Assembly: GCA_963702235.1 (NCBI GenBank)
Contig: CAVPBZ010000013.1
Location: forward strand, 558,001 to 622,000
Length of the DNA: 64,000 nt
Direction: 5' to 3'
Origin: PALSA-505 sp963702235
GTDB lineage: Bacteria > Actinomycetota > Actinomycetes > Streptosporangiales > Streptosporangiaceae
Shown: positions 34,323-42,693 of the stretch, one piece after another
Position numbering within the stretch: position 1 is the stretch's first letter
Layout: each line of letters opens with the position of its first letter
The notes under the pieces: model-generated
Told to the model about the DNA's origin: nothing
What the model saw: only the letters and a program-made list of their open reading frames with translations
Databases searched by the model: none
Position numbers and translations under genes: made by a program

Positions 34323-35765
34323 ATGAACGTGGGTCGCAGGCTGGTGCCGCTGGTTGCGGGGATGATGATGGTCGCCGGGCTCGCCGCCCCTGCGGCGCAT
34401 GCCGGGCAGCCCATCCCGGGCCTGGTCAGCAGCCAGGCCAGTGACCTGACTCCGACGGTTCCCGGCGGGCAGTGTTACCGGAAGGCGTCCCAGGATCTGT
34501 GCCGGCGGATCCTGGTGCTTAAGCAGATCGGGCCCTGGATCTACGCGGGCGGGATCATCGACAGCGTGACCGACCGGACCACCGGGGTGACCACCGGCGG
34601 CTTCCATAACATCTTCCGGTTCAGCGCCAGCACGGGCGCGGTCGACACCTCCTGGCAGCCGCAGTTCTACAAGTCGGCGCAGTCCAATAACACGACCGCG
34701 TACCTGGACTCCGCGGTCACCGGCATCGCCAGCGACGGCAGCAACAGCATCTACGTGGCGGGTCAGTTCACTCAGGTCGCGCAGGCGCCGGGCGGCACCG
34801 GCGTCACCCGCAAAGGCGTCGCCGCGGTGAGCGCCACCGACGCCTCGCTGCTGCCGTTCAACGCCCAGATCTGCGCGGGCGGGGGCAGCTGCGTGGTGGA
34901 CGACGTCGCGTACGTTGACGGCACGCTGTGGCTGGGCGGGCTGTTCACGCACCTGGCCAGGCAGCCGGTCGCCGCGCTGGCGTTCGTGGACCCGGTGACC
35001 GGCGCGCTGACCGGCACCCAAGTGCCAGTCTCGGGCCTGGTCACCAACACGGTGGGCACCAAGGTGGCGCGGATCGCCGTCAACCCGCAGCAGAGCCAGG
35101 CGGTGATGATCGGCAACTTCACCTCGGTCGGCGGCGAGACGCACTGGGAGGTGGCGGTGCTGGACATCACCGCGAGCGGCGGGGCCACCGTCAACGCCTG
35201 GAACGATCCCGCCAACCTGCAGGCCAGCAAGTCCCCCAACTGCCACGGCTCCGACACCTGGGCGCGGGGGGTGGACTGGGATCCGACCGGTACCTACTTC
35301 GACATCGCGGCCAGCGGCGGCGGCGGCTTCAACGCCTATGGCGACTTCGGCGCGTTGTGCGATGCCTTCTCCCGGTTCAAGAGCGACGGCAACCCCAGCA
35401 CGCCCTATCCGCTGATCGTGAACGTCACCGGGTTCGACTCGCTGTTCACCGTGACCGACACCGGCAATTACGCCTATACCGGCGGGCACAACAAATCCCT
35501 GAACTACGCGGTGTACATCAACGGCACGCAGGTGCCGGCCACCCTGGAGCATCACTACGGCATCGGCGCCATCGACGTGAACCCGTCCGACCCCGGTTAC
35601 GGCATGGCCGTGACCAGCTTCAACAACAGCAGCAGCACCGGCCGCGGCGCCGGCTGGGCGTCATCCCTCAGCGTCACCGGCTCGGGCGTCTACATCGGCG
35701 GCGACGCCGAGCACGTGGGAACCGACAAGACCATCCAGCGCCTCGCTTTCTTCCCGGCGGGCTGA
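34323..35765 (+). CDS. Secreted beta-propeller-like protein B
   Basis: 480 residues. Signal peptide (VPLVAGMMMVAGLAAPAAHA). Blades repeat the pattern xxGxFTxV: YAGGIIDSVTDRTTGV, VAGQFTQVAQAPGGTG, LGGLFTHLARQPVAAL, MIGNFTSVGGETHWEV and a late YTGGHNKSLNY, alternating with STGAV/VTGAL turns. GGGGAGA precedes the ATG. Paralogue of propellers A and C, including the late GGH motif. Function unknown; extracellular by signal peptide. 76 bases upstream of the WecG-like gene and probably cotranscribed. Confidence 0.82.
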   Translation: MNVGRRLVPLVAGMMMVAGLAAPAAHAGQPIPGLVSSQASDLTPTVPGGQCYRKASQDLCRRILVLKQIGPWIYAGGIIDSVTDRTTGVTTGGFHNIFRFSASTGAVDTSWQPQFYKSAQSNNTTAYLDSAVTGIASDGSNSIYVAGQFTQVAQAPGGTGVTRKGVAAVSATDASLLPFNAQICAGGGSCVVDDVAYVDGTLWLGGLFTHLARQPVAALAFVDPVTGALTGTQVPVSGLVTNTVGTKVARIAVNPQQSQAVMIGNFTSVGGETHWEVAVLDITASGGATVNAWNDPANLQASKSPNCHGSDTWARGVDWDPTGTYFDIAASGGGGFNAYGDFGALCDAFSRFKSDGNPSTPYPLIVNVTGFDSLFTVTDTGNYAYTGGHNKSLNYAVYINGTQVPATLEHHYGIGAIDVNPSDPGYGMAVTSFNNSSSTGRGAGWASSLSVTGSGVYIGGDAEHVGTDKTIQRLAFFPAG

Positions 35766-35841
35766 TAGCGCCGGCTCACGCTCACCGTGAGGTGCTGACG
35801 GCCAGCGGCATGCTGGTCAGGGAAGGGAGTGCCACCCGCAC

Positions 35842-36732
35842 ATGGCCAGCGAGAGCCCTTTCATTCCGGCCGACCAGGTAAGGCCGTCCGCAGCGGCGGC
35901 GAACGGCGAGCCTGAGTCAGGCGCAACGGCCGGGATGCCGCAGGGCGGCGGGGGAGGACGGCCTCAGCGTGTGGCGCTGGCTGGCCTCGGATTCGACCCG
36001 CTGACCGAGACACAGGCCGTGCGGCACATCATCGAGTCGGCCCGGCAGGGACGCGGCGGCTGGGTGGCCACGCCGAACATCGACATCTGCCGTGTCGCCG
36101 CGTCCAGTCCTGCCCTGCGGACCCTGCTCGGCAGTGCCTCGCTTGTTGTGTCCGACGGTATGCCGCTGCTCTGGGCGGCGAGGCTGCGCGGCGACACCCT
36201 GCCCGAGCGGGTAGCGGGCTCATCGCTCATCTTCTCGCTGAGCGAAGCGGCCGCGGAGAACGGGCTATCCATCTACCTGCTCGGCGGCGAACCTGGGGTC
36301 CCGGCGCGGGCCGCCGAGGCGCTGCGTCAGCGGTACCCCGGACTGGTGGTCACTGGCAGCGACTCCCCCCGCGTTGACCGCGAGCCAACCGCCGGCACGA
36401 TCGGCGCTGTCCGCAGCCGCCTGGCCGCCGCGGCACCGGACATCGTGTACGTGGGCCTCGGATTCCCTAAGCAGGAGCGCCTCATCGACGGTCTCGCCGC
36501 GTCGCTGCCCGGCGTCTGGTTCATCAGCTGCGGGGCGGCGATCCCGTTTGCCGCCGGGGCGGTGCCGCGGGCCCCGCGCTGGATGCAGGACGCCGGCCTT
36601 GAATGGGTATTCCGGCTGATGTCTGAGCCTCGCCGCCTGTTCGGCCGCTACGTCCTGCATGACATCCCGTACGCGGGCAGGCTGCTGGCCTCATCTGCCC
36701 TGAGACGGCTGCGGCCGACAGCCCGGGCGTGA
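35842..36732 (+). CDS. WecG/TagA/CpsF-family glycosyltransferase
   Basis: GT26-family enzyme that adds a sugar (for example N-acetylmannosaminyl residues) to a lipid-linked acceptor. Conserved segments are WVATPNIDICRVAAS, LVVSDGMPLLWAARL, LSIYLLGGEPGVP, DIVYVGLGFPKQERLI and FISCGAAIPFAAGAVPRAP. About 40 residues of Gly/Pro-rich sequence precede the domain. 296 residues. It likely acts second, after the initiating sugar-phosphate transferase. It converges on the sulfotransferase block. Confidence 0.92.
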   Translation: MASESPFIPADQVRPSAAAANGEPESGATAGMPQGGGGGRPQRVALAGLGFDPLTETQAVRHIIESARQGRGGWVATPNIDICRVAASSPALRTLLGSASLVVSDGMPLLWAARLRGDTLPERVAGSSLIFSLSEAAAENGLSIYLLGGEPGVPARAAEALRQRYPGLVVTGSDSPRVDREPTAGTIGAVRSRLAAAAPDIVYVGLGFPKQERLIDGLAASLPGVWFISCGAAIPFAAGAVPRAPRWMQDAGLEWVFRLMSEPRRLFGRYVLHDIPYAGRLLASSALRRLRPTARA

Positions 36733-36753
36733 CTGCCCGGCTCAGGAAACGCT

Positions 36754-37701
36754 CTACTGCGGGCGGCGCCAGCTAGGTTCGCGGCCCAGCCATGCGGCCA
36801 GCCGGTCGTCGTAGGGACGGTAGTGCCGGTCCAGCTCATCGCGGACCGACTCTGGCATCGGCGAGGAGCGCGGCCTGGCGTTGTGCCGCTTGAACTCTGC
36901 GCGGCTGTCGCCGGGCAGGCCGAGGAACTCAAGAACCCCGCGGTAGACCGGCTCGGGATCGATGAAGAAGTCGCCGCTGTCCACCACGTGCATCCGCTCG
37001 CGGCCGAAGATCTGCTCCATCCGCTCGATCTGCTCGATGTACTGACCGCGCGCGCGGTAGGCATGATGCTGGTGGCTGTGACTGTAGTAGGTGGGGTCGG
37101 CCATGATCCGCTCCGCCTCACCCTCCAGCCGGCTGCTCTCAAGCTCGAGCGCGCGCTCGTACGGCTCCGTCTCGAAGCCGAGTTCCGATTCGTGGGTATG
37201 CGCGGAATACGTGCGTTCCACCGGATCGCGCAACAGCACGAGCACCTTCACGCCGGGCAGGTCGCGGTTGATCCGCTCGGGAGCGAGCGGGTGGAACATG
37301 TAGTACGGGCTCGACTCGAACGTCACCGGCGGCGCGGCGGCCCCCCGCGCCGCCCGCCGTGCCCGCGCCAGCAGCGGGAAGTGGCTCCGGTACCACGCGA
37401 TCCCGCGCCGATAGGAGATGTCGAAGTAGTGCACTTCGCCTTGGACCACCGGGCTGAACACGGCAGGGTGACGGCTGAGCGTGCGGGTCAGTGAGGTGGT
37501 GCCGCACCGCTGAGCACCCACGATCAGGAAGCCCGGCAGCATGCGGGCCCAGTAGGTAGGCATCCCCGAATGAATCAGGACCGACCGCGTGACCCGCCGG
37601 GCGGAGCGGACGAGGGGTGGCTGCTCCCCTCGCCGGGCTGACTCTCCCTGCTCTGCTCTGACACGCGCGCCAGGGCGAGCTGCCGTCTCGGCACCTTCCA
37701 T
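36754..37701 (-). CDS. PAPS-dependent sulfotransferase 1
   Basis: Transfers sulfate from PAPS to an acceptor, here probably a sugar hydroxyl. The 5'-phosphosulfate loop is GAQRCGTTSLTRTL and the 3'-phosphate motif VLVLLRDPVERTYSAHTHE. EVHYFDISYRRGIAWYRSHF matches heparan/O-sulfotransferase-like bacterial enzymes. 315 residues from the ATG at 37701, which has GGGGGAGG upstream; a GTG at 37722 is less likely. No TM segment or signal, so cytoplasmic. Closely related to sulfotransferase 2 beside it, suggesting tandem duplication. Confidence 0.92.
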   Translation of the reverse strand: MEGAETAARPGARVRAEQGESARRGEQPPLVRSARRVTRSVLIHSGMPTYWARMLPGFLIVGAQRCGTTSLTRTLSRHPAVFSPVVQGEVHYFDISYRRGIAWYRSHFPLLARARRAARGAAAPPVTFESSPYYMFHPLAPERINRDLPGVKVLVLLRDPVERTYSAHTHESELGFETEPYERALELESSRLEGEAERIMADPTYYSHSHQHHAYRARGQYIEQIERMEQIFGRERMHVVDSGDFFIDPEPVYRGVLEFLGLPGDSRAEFKRHNARPRSSPMPESVRDELDRHYRPYDDRLAAWLGREPSWRRPQ

Positions 37702-37789
37702 GGGTCCTCCCCCTTCACGCACGTGATCGCGGACTTAGTATCGTTCGGTAGTAAAGATCATGAACATGGCGATACTCACGGTCACATTC

Positions 37790-38680
37790 CTAGCGGGCCC
37801 ACCGTGGCGGCACGTCAAGCAGCTTGCCGAGCCGCTCGTTGTGCGGGATATAGTACTCCTCGAGCATTTGCCTGGTTCTGGGTGGCATTGGGGCGCCGGG
37901 GCGCGCATTGAACCTGCCGAATCCAGCAGGCTCGAACGGCCGCAAGCCCAGGAACTCCAGCAGACGGCTGTACTCCTGCGCAGGCTGGTCAAAGTATGCC
38001 TCGCTGTACATGACATGTACCTGCGAACGGGGGAAATATGCCCAAACCCGTTCCAGCTGCTCCGCATAGTGACCGCGGTGCCGGTAGGAGTGGTGACGGT
38101 GCGAGCGGCTCTCGTAGCTGATGTCGTCCCGCATGCGGTTGACCTCGCCCGCTAGCCGCTCGTCCTCCAGCTCCAGGGCTTTCTCGAAGGGCTCCTGCTC
38201 AAAGCCCCGCGCGTACTCGTGTTTGTAGGCGGAGAAGGCGCGGTCAACGGGATCCCTCAGGATGGCCACCAGCCGGACGCCGGGAAGGTCTCGCGCCATC
38301 CGCTCGAGCGCGAACGGGTGGTACATGTAGTAACCACTCGCCTCGAAGGTGACGGGCGCACCGAGGGGGACCGCCCTTCGGCGCGCAAGCCCGGTGGCAG
38401 GGAAGTGCCCGCGATACCATCGCATGCCGCGGTAATAGTTGAGGTCAAAGTAGTTGACCCCCTTGTGATGGGCGGCCGGCATCGCCTGCGGATGGGCCGC
38501 CAGCATCCGGAACAGTGAGGTCGTACCGCAGCGCTGCGCACCGATCATGATGAAGCCGGGCCGCAAGCGCAACCGCTCCGTGGCCGTCCCGAAGCCGGTG
38601 TACGCGTGCCGGGCCGCCTTTCGCAGCGGCCTGGGTGTGACGCTACGGACCGACATGCCCGCCGTCACCTCCGTGTGCAC
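37790..38680 (-). CDS. PAPS-dependent sulfotransferase 2
   Basis: 296 residues with the PAPS loop GAQRCGTTSLFRML and 3'-phosphate motif AILRDPVDRAFSAYKHE. It shares with sulfotransferase 1 the layout YFDLNYYRGMRWYRGHFP and a His/Arg-rich SRSHRHHSYRHRGHY stretch. The GTG start at 38680 abuts the stop of sulfotransferase 3; an ATG at 38656 with GGAGG upstream is an alternative. A cytoplasmic enzyme in a minus-strand run of sulfotransferases. Confidence 0.92.
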   Translation of the reverse strand: MHTEVTAGMSVRSVTPRPLRKAARHAYTGFGTATERLRLRPGFIMIGAQRCGTTSLFRMLAAHPQAMPAAHHKGVNYFDLNYYRGMRWYRGHFPATGLARRRAVPLGAPVTFEASGYYMYHPFALERMARDLPGVRLVAILRDPVDRAFSAYKHEYARGFEQEPFEKALELEDERLAGEVNRMRDDISYESRSHRHHSYRHRGHYAEQLERVWAYFPRSQVHVMYSEAYFDQPAQEYSRLLEFLGLRPFEPAGFGRFNARPGAPMPPRTRQMLEEYYIPHNERLGKLLDVPPRWAR

Positions 38681-39526
38681 TCAACGCCACCCCCAGCGCT
38701 CGCGAAGGCTGATGCCAAATTCCTGCTCGACAGCCTCGATCTCACCGTTGAGCTGCTCGCGGACGAACGCGGTGTCTTCCGGCGACATGGCTGGCCCGGT
38801 GTCACCGATCGGCTTGTACAGGGCCCGCTGTACCCAGTCAGCGTGCTTGATGCGCCCGACCAGGTCGGCGCGGTCGTGGCTGCGGCCCCAGTTCGCCACC
38901 TGCTTCGCGACCGTAGCGAGCGGAAGCCACCGTGCGCTGCTGGCGGGCAGCCGCGCCTTGACGAGCTCGGGGCCGATGACCTGCCGTCCGACCTCAAGCC
39001 ACTCGGTGACGTCGTCCAGGAATGCCTGCGGATCGGCCCGCAGGTCATCGAAGACGCCCACGTACAGCGACTTGCGATCGAAACTGCGCAGGTACCTGCG
39101 CAAGTTTGTCGCGTAGCGCCCGTCGTCGAGCAGGCTTGGCGTGGTACGCGCCGTCTCCATGAACGTCGGCGCTGCCAGGCCGTGCCTGCGCAAATGCAGG
39201 AAGGCCGAGAAGGCACGCGATCCTGGCTCTCGCAGCGTGACCATGAGACGGACATCCGGGCCGAGGCAGGCGAGGATGCGCTCGGCTGCTTCCGGGTGGG
39301 CCAGGTAGTCGGGGGATACCTCACCGATGATCGTGTGCTCGGGTTGCGCCCCGCGGAACTGCGCGCGGTACCAGTCCAAGCCCCGGTCGTAGTACCGGCT
39401 GAAGAAGTACAGGTCCTTCGCGTCGGTGAAGTAGATCTCCGGATGGTTGATGAGGATCTCGTGCAGCCAGGTTGACCCGGTCTTGCCCGGGCCGATGTGG
39501 AGGAAGTTGGGCAGTCGCTCGGACAT
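38681..39526 (-). CDS. PAPS-dependent sulfotransferase 3
   Basis: 281 residues with the PAPS loop HIGPGKTGSTWLHEIL and the later VTLREPGSRAFSAFLHLR. KDLYFFSRYYDRGLDWYRAQ follows the loop as in Sulfotransfer_1/heparan-type enzymes. A strong GGAGG precedes the ATG. It directly follows the glycosyltransferase (9-base gap) and directly precedes sulfotransferase 2. More distant from 1 and 2 than they are from each other, so likely a different acceptor position. Confidence 0.92.
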   Translation of the reverse strand: MSERLPNFLHIGPGKTGSTWLHEILINHPEIYFTDAKDLYFFSRYYDRGLDWYRAQFRGAQPEHTIIGEVSPDYLAHPEAAERILACLGPDVRLMVTLREPGSRAFSAFLHLRRHGLAAPTFMETARTTPSLLDDGRYATNLRRYLRSFDRKSLYVGVFDDLRADPQAFLDDVTEWLEVGRQVIGPELVKARLPASSARWLPLATVAKQVANWGRSHDRADLVGRIKHADWVQRALYKPIGDTGPAMSPEDTAFVREQLNGEIEAVEQEFGISLRERWGWR

Positions 39527-39535
39527 GGTGGCCTC

Positions 39536-40443
39536 CTACGCCATGCCGCGACGGAACAGCCGGGCCAGACGGAGCATGTGCCGGGGATTGATCGCGGTCG
39601 CAGTGTGCGCTATCGCGACGTAAGGGTAGGGCGACGCCGGCCACCTGACAAGCGCCCTGAACGCATACTGCAGGGCCGGTCCGCGCTGGCCGAGCGCCGA
39701 CCGGGCGAAGGCGATCTGGCCCAGTATCCGCGCATGCCCGCGGCGCGACGAGGTGAAATCCGGGTGCTTGGCCAGCAGGTACTCAAGGCCGGGACAGGAC
39801 GTCTCGGCCACGCCCCGGTACCACGACGTCGCGTTCTTGCGGATATTGGCCAGCGGCTGCGCTACCAGGCCGACCCGGCCCGCCCGCGCGGCGCGCAATA
39901 CCCAGTCATAGTCCTCGGCGTAGCCGTTAGGCAGCTTCTCGTCATACGGGCCGGCCTTGGTGAATGCCTCACGCCGCATGACCAGCGTCGATGAGTGCAG
40001 CTCCTTCACCCGGTTGCGGAGCAGCATCTGATAGCTGACCTGCTCGGTCCGCGCGGGCCATTCGTGCACCTTGTCGTCGGGTAGCAGCAGCCTGAGGCCG
40101 GCACCGACGACGAGCAGATCGGGTTCGCTCAGCAGGCGCCCGACCTGCACCCGCAGCTTGGCCGGCAGCCACGTGTCGTCATCGTCGCAGGTCGCGATCA
40201 ACTCGCCGCCGGCCAGATCGAGGCCGGTGTTGCGGGCGCCGGCCAGGCCCGGGGAGTGCGCCGTGTTGGTGGTCACACGGATCGCACGGTGCGGCGCGCC
40301 CAGCAGCGCCAGATCGTCATCGGGCTGTTCCTGGTCGTGCACGACGATGCACTCGATGTCGCCCGGGTAGTCCTGCGTCACCACCGAGGCGATCGACTCC
40401 CTGACCAGCTCGGCCGGCCGCGAGTCGGCATGATGACGGTCAC
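39536..40443 (-). CDS. Family 2 glycosyltransferase (C-terminal half of a sulfotransferase fusion)
   Basis: GT-A fold glycosyltransferase. The nucleotide-sugar region reads VTVIMPTRGRP, then ELVRESIASVVTQDYPG, GLAGARNTGLDLAGG, the DXD-type DDDD, and AEDYDWVLRAARAG. The first motif lies in the frame of the upstream sulfotransferase, and the rest in another. One base appears missing in the GGCCGGCCGAG run near 40411. No stop separates the two domains, and a Pro-rich linker joins them, so the intact gene would be one ~675-residue sulfotransferase-glycosyltransferase. An internal GTG at 40443 could alternatively start a separate glycosyltransferase, but the frameshift would still break it. Confidence 0.82.
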
Positions 40444-41559
40444 CAGCGGCCACGATCCGGTGGGCTCAGGCGGCGGTGCGGCCGCGGGCGGCGCGCTGCC
40501 GGGCCGTGTCCTGGCCCGCAACCGCCAGTGATAGCGCAGCAGGAGCGGCGAACAGATCGCCGTGACGACCATCCGGTCGCGGCGGGGCATCCGGTCGCGC
40601 CATGCCTCGTCGGCGCGCAGGGTGATGTCACCTTCGCTGAACCGCGACGGGTTGCCGGACAGGCCGTGGCTGCGGCCGAGCACCAGGCGCCCGTCCCTGA
40701 TGTGGGCCAGCTGAGGCTTGTCCACCGGCAGGCCGAGTTGAGCGAGCGCGGCCTGGATGACCGGTCGCGGCTCGCGGACGAAGTCCTCGTAACGCACCCG
40801 GGCCACCGGGATGCCGCAGCGGTGCAGCAGTTCCGCCTCGGCCTGGATGCCGAGCCACCGCGCCGCCGCCTCAGCAGGCACGTAGCGCGACATCTGGTCC
40901 GCCGTCGCCACCGCGTGCGGCCGGGTCACCTGCTTCCCAAGGGAGTGGGCGACGCCGCGTGCATCGCGGACGAGATGAACGACGCGCAGGTCGATCCCGG
41001 CGCGGGCCAGAGCGAGTGCCTGGGCCGGCAACTTGCTGGCATCAATCACGCATGCCGCGCCAGCCCGGTCGGCAATAGCCTGGTAGATGGCGGCATAGCG
41101 CGCGCCATACTCGGCGACATCGGCCCGGAAGCCCCGGCCGGCCAGCGGCATGGCCAGCAGCCGGGGTATGTGCCGCTGTCGGGCGACGCGCAGCCGCAAC
41201 TGCTCGAGTGCGGCCATCCGCCCGCCGTCCCAGCCACCGGACGCGCGCTTGCCGACGGCGGCCCAGAAGGGGCAGTCCGCGAACGGAAGCCCGCAGCCAC
41301 AGCGCTCGCCCAGCGGCATGGTACGGCGAGCGAGGTCGATCAGCTCACCGACGTTGACCATGCCCGGTACGTCGCCGAGAGCCCGCTCGAACACTGTGCT
41401 GCCCGAGCGCCCGGAACCCGCGATGAAGATGACTGTCGGGGCAGGAACTGATGCCTGGGCGGCGCCTTCCGGCGACTGCGCACCGGCCGCGCCTGACTCG
41501 GGCGGGTCTTCAGCGGCTGTTACGGATCTCCCCGGTGGCTGCTGGCCCCCGCGGCTCAT
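40378..41559 (-). CDS. PAPS-dependent sulfotransferase 4 (N-terminal half of fusion with GT2)
   Basis: PAPS loop FIAGSGRSGSTVFERALG and VHLVRDARGVAHSLGKQ, with the Cys-rich GERCGCGLPFADCPFW insert typical of this bacterial subgroup. The domain ends at MVVTAICSPLLLRYHW. A linker (RTRPGSAPPAAAPPPEPTGS) then runs straight into the glycosyltransferase start before the frame derails and stops at 40378. ATG at 41559 has AGGAGG upstream. The predicted bifunctional protein would glycosylate and sulfate the same growing unit (inference). Confidence 0.88.
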   Translation of the reverse strand: MSRGGQQPPGRSVTAAEDPPESGAAGAQSPEGAAQASVPAPTVIFIAGSGRSGSTVFERALGDVPGMVNVGELIDLARRTMPLGERCGCGLPFADCPFWAAVGKRASGGWDGGRMAALEQLRLRVARQRHIPRLLAMPLAGRGFRADVAEYGARYAAIYQAIADRAGAACVIDASKLPAQALALARAGIDLRVVHLVRDARGVAHSLGKQVTRPHAVATADQMSRYVPAEAAARWLGIQAEAELLHRCGIPVARVRYEDFVREPRPVIQAALAQLGLPVDKPQLAHIRDGRLVLGRSHGLSGNPSRFSEGDITLRADEAWRDRMPRRDRMVVTAICSPLLLRYHWRLRARTRPGSAPPAAAPPPEPTGSWPLVTVIMPTRGRPSWSGSRSPRW

Positions 41560-41698
41560 CGCAGAACCTCCTGGCATGCCGGATCCCTTTCGCGGTCGCC
41601 CGATCTCAACTGTTCGCCCTCGCCAGCAGCCGGGAATCGGTCTGCCCGGCCGCGGCTGCCCGGCGCGTCCCCGGCGGACGCTTCGGTAAGCACGCCAG

Positions 41699-42637
41699 TC
41701 ACGCGTAACCTAGCCGTGCGAGCAGTCCCCCGATCTCGCGCTCGACGTCGGCGGTCTCGGCCGGGCCGAGCGCCTCCCGCCAGCGACCCACAGATCGCGG
41801 GTTGGCCCGCGCGAATCCCTCGCGCAGCGCCGCACGCCCGGTCGTCGAGGTACCGAGGAAATCTGCTACTAGCCCGGCCGCGGCCATGGGATCAGACACG
41901 ACGGTCTCGTACCGTAGCTCAATCGCCTGGGCCGCCGGCAGGTCGGCGAGCCCGTCCAGCGCTGCCTCGGTGAACTGCCGCCAGCACCACGCGGCCCGCA
42001 CGATGTGCGGCACCGCGGCGAACTCCTGCTGGCGCTCCGGTTCCACCCACCACCGCGCTCTGGGACCCCACGGCTGCCCGCCGGGCACCTGCCGGCCCGG
42101 CCTGTCCGCGAGCCATGGCTTCTCCGCGTGCGAAACGGCAGCGTCCCTGCCATCCCTGATGATGTGCACGAACTGGGCCCCGGGCAGTGTCGCGGCCAGG
42201 AACGGCACCACGAAGCTGTTCTCCGGGTTCTTGTCGGCGAACCGGCGTCCGCCGTGCAGGCTGGCCAGCAGCAGCGCGGAGTAAGAGAGACGGAATACCG
42301 CCGCGCTCTGCCGCTCGCTCCACGAGCCGTCATACACGCACCGCACGGCGGCCTTGGTGAGCTTGGGCTCGAAATGGTAGGACACCTCCGGCAGCCTGCC
42401 GATGCAACTGCCGAGGAACGTGGTACCGGACCGCGGTGCGCCGATGATGAAGACCGGCCGGTGCAGCCTGGGGTCGAGCGCACGCACGGACGGCCGCTTA
42501 CGCAAGCCCGGGTCGCGCCGCCGGTCTCTGATGTCCGAGGCGAGGCCGATAGCACCGAGTTTCAGCAACTGCGGCCACCCCAGGCCGCGCGGGGGCGCAG
42601 GCCTGGAACCGGCGTCGTGCCGTGGGGTTACTGCCAT
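41699..42637 (-). CDS. PAPS-dependent sulfotransferase 5
   Basis: 312 residues from the ATG at 42637, which is preceded by GAGGA; the frame is open further upstream but that part is antisense-like and overlaps the kinase-like gene. PAPS loop FIIGAPRSGTTFLGSCIG and IIRDGRDAAVSHAEKPWLA. KNPENSFVVPFLAATLPGAQ lies between them. Different subgroup from sulfotransferases 1-4. It follows the kinase-like gene by 56 bases on the same strand. Confidence 0.9.
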   Translation of the reverse strand: MAVTPRHDAGSRPAPPRGLGWPQLLKLGAIGLASDIRDRRRDPGLRKRPSVRALDPRLHRPVFIIGAPRSGTTFLGSCIGRLPEVSYHFEPKLTKAAVRCVYDGSWSERQSAAVFRLSYSALLLASLHGGRRFADKNPENSFVVPFLAATLPGAQFVHIIRDGRDAAVSHAEKPWLADRPGRQVPGGQPWGPRARWWVEPERQQEFAAVPHIVRAAWCWRQFTEAALDGLADLPAAQAIELRYETVVSDPMAAAGLVADFLGTSTTGRAALREGFARANPRSVGRWREALGPAETADVEREIGGLLARLGYA

Positions 42638-42693
42638 CGCTTCCTCAGCTGCAGGTGTGCCCGGAGACTCTGATGTTACCGGTGGCGCCGAAC

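Noticed and set aside
33759..35555. A 598-codon minus-strand frame across the phosphoesterase start and propeller B.
   Set aside because: It spans two real genes and their gap, with no motif and no Shine-Dalgarno.
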